From: a virus
Virus record (IMG/VR): IMGVR_UViG_3300044627_002173
Span: 1-30,098 of that record
Length of the DNA stretch: 30,098 nucleotides
Strand: one strand, 5' to 3'
Below the pieces are notes generated by a model. That model made no database searches. It was not told the DNA's origin and saw nothing but the letters and a program-made list of their open reading frames with translations. This document shows positions 29,308 through 30,098 of the stretch, piece after piece (the stretch's first letter is position 1; every line of letters starts with the position of its first letter). The position numbers were made by a program, and so were the translations under genes.

Positions 29308-29589
29308 TCAAACCTCCCGTACCTGATGCCTGTTAATACCCCATGTCAAGTCAGCCCCATGCCACGGCCCATTAGAAACCAGCAGATCGTTACCGACAAA
29401 CGAAACCTCACCGGCGGCATCAACTAAACTTGACTCGTCGTAGTGCGCTTCCTGCACAAAGATCAGCATGTCCATCAACCAGTCATTGAGCCCGTCTACC
29501 GCTGCTTCAAGACTTGAATACACCTGCGTTGCACCCACGTAGTCGCCTCCGCAGGCGTCTACCTCAACATCCATGACGTAAACATCCAT
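29308..29589 (-). CDS. Small hypothetical early protein, 93 residues
   Basis: ATG 29589 has GGAGG about ten bases upstream; a TTG at 29598 lies inside that site. A beta N terminus (D-V-Y-V-M-D-V-E-V-D) precedes an acidic helix (L-N-D-W-L-M-D-M). It ends in R-E-V, again from the GGAGGTTTGA junction. A stoperator lies inside its 3' part. Function unknown. Confidence 0.6.
   Translation of the reverse strand: MDVYVMDVEVDACGGDYVGATQVYSSLEAAVDGLNDWLMDMLIFVQEAHYDESSLVDAAGEVSFVGNDLLVSNGPWHGADLTWGINRHQVREV
29339..29351 (+). promoter_or_regulatory. Stoperator-like repeat (CCCCATGTCAAGT)
   Basis: An exact core with a CCCCA flank, inside the 3' end of a small early gene. Same orientation as the other copies. 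Confidence 0.7.
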
Positions 29590-29594
29590 ACCTA

Positions 29595-29969
29595 TCAAAC
29601 CTCCTGATCTAAACCATGCGACAAAGCCGCATTAACCAACTCAACCAACGCATGTTCCACACAAATCTCACGCCTGGCCGCGAACGCAACAATCTCTGCG
29701 CTGCGCGAATACGGTGCCAACGGACCATCGTCGGGGATAGCTGCCACCAAACGTGCCAGCGTGCCGGCGTTCAAAGCTATATCCAACTCAAGGTCCCTCG
29801 ATGCGACGATATCGCCGGCGACAAGCGTATCCGTGGCGCTGTCTGGCGTATCCGCATATACGGCATACATACCGCCGTACTCGCCGGACTCGATCAGTGC
29901 GACATACTGCCGCACCGTATCCGCCACGTGTTCACACTGCTGCCGTAAGTTGTCATCGTCACGTGTCAT
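29595..29969 (-). CDS. Hypothetical early protein, 124 residues
   Basis: ATG 29969, preceded by GAAAGGG about nine bases upstream. It is helical at both ends with a beta-like centre, acidic, without cysteine pairs or membrane segments. It ends in Q-E-V at a GGAGGTTTGA junction. It is the first whole gene on the right edge and follows a structured non-coding stretch. No family is recognised. Confidence 0.65.
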   Translation of the reverse strand: MTRDDDNLRQQCEHVADTVRQYVALIESGEYGGMYAVYADTPDSATDTLVAGDIVASRDLELDIALNAGTLARLVAAIPDDGPLAPYSRSAEIVAFAARREICVEHALVELVNAALSHGLDQEV

Positions 29970-29989
29970 GGTTTAGTACCCTTTCGTTT

Positions 29990-30060
29990 GCGTTCTAACA
30001 GTGCATCGAGTCCGGCGGGGCACTGGACTACCCCGCCGGCTACAAAACCCGCTAGAACGC
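29990..30060 (-). other. Nested stem-loop in the leader of the early gene cluster
   Basis: An outer perfect 8-bp inverted repeat (29990-29997 with 30053-30060) encloses an inner perfect 9-bp stem, CCGGCGGGG (30012-30020) with CCCCGCCGG (30031-30039), loop 10 nt. It lies between a stoperator and the start of the gene at 29595-29969. Neither strand has a T-tract. The rest of 29970-30098 holds no ORF with a normal start. Confidence 0.6.
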
Positions 30061-30073
30061 CGCGACAAGCCTA

Positions 30074-30086
30074 TCTAATGTCAAGT
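30074..30086 (+). promoter_or_regulatory. Stoperator-like repeat (TCTAATGTCAAGT)
   Basis: An exact core upstream of the structured stretch at the right edge, with the same orientation as the other copies. On the leftward strand it gives TTGACA followed by TTAGATA, but no well-spaced -10 box is evident. Confidence 0.75.
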
Positions 30087-30098
30087 CAACCGTACGTT

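Noticed and set aside
29990-30060. Possible tRNA gene (about 71 nt with 7-8 bp outer stem)
   Set aside because: There is no T-loop consensus, the inner stem is 9 bp with a 10-nt loop instead of an anticodon arm, and D- and T-arms do not form.

Overview
The window is a slice of a temperate, tailed, double-stranded DNA phage (siphovirus type) of an actinobacterium. Gene order and protein families match the L5/Bxb1 type of mycobacteriophage (actinobacteriophage cluster A): a rightward structural arm, a serine integrase near the centre, and a leftward arm of tightly overlapping replication, nucleotide and control genes. The lysis and terminase genes, which lie further left in this type, are outside the window. 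The host genus cannot be fixed from sequence alone; GTG and TTG starts and G/C-rich codons fit Mycobacterium, Gordonia, Rhodococcus or relatives.

Positions 1-13166 (+ strand): virion genes. These are a partial protein of the head-tail region, a head-closure-like protein, a small head-tail/tail-completion protein, a tail terminator, the major tail protein, two tail assembly chaperones joined by a probable -1 frameshift, the tape measure protein, a distal-tail-like protein with internal beta repeats, a Tal-like minor tail protein, and small or minor tail proteins. A perfect 12-bp hairpin follows the major tail gene. A strong bidirectional terminator (13178-13210) ends the operon and also encodes the last residues of the convergent integrase.

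Positions 13189-28478 (- strand): serine integrase, small paralogous proteins, dCMP deaminase, DNA polymerase I, a coiled-coil HTH protein, an HNH endonuclease, class II ribonucleotide reductase, a sigma-like protein, a metallophosphoesterase, a DUF3310-type protein, a NrdH-like redoxin, a primase divided over two ORFs, a cytosine methyltransferase divided over two heavily overlapping ORFs, endonuclease VII, two tiny membrane proteins, a RecA/DnaB-type ATPase, a Cas4-family exonuclease and an L5-type immunity repressor. Several genes under 60 codons were found by hand between the larger ones.

Positions 28479-30098 (- strand): a good sigma70-type promoter for the repressor, then small early genes joined by a recurring stop/ribosome-binding-site/start cassette, then a structured non-coding stretch.

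The control system is visible in the DNA. A 13-bp repeat with consensus CCTAATGTCAAGT occurs about eleven times, all in one orientation and only in the leftward arm. By comparison with L5 these are repressor-binding stoperators, with a flank unlike the one I recall for L5. Several sit exactly on gene junctions and contribute a start or stop codon. The points most worth follow-up are the dual-coded methyltransferase locus, the stoperator set with the symmetrical site in the repressor promoter, the split primase, the tiny membrane proteins and the structured element at the right edge.
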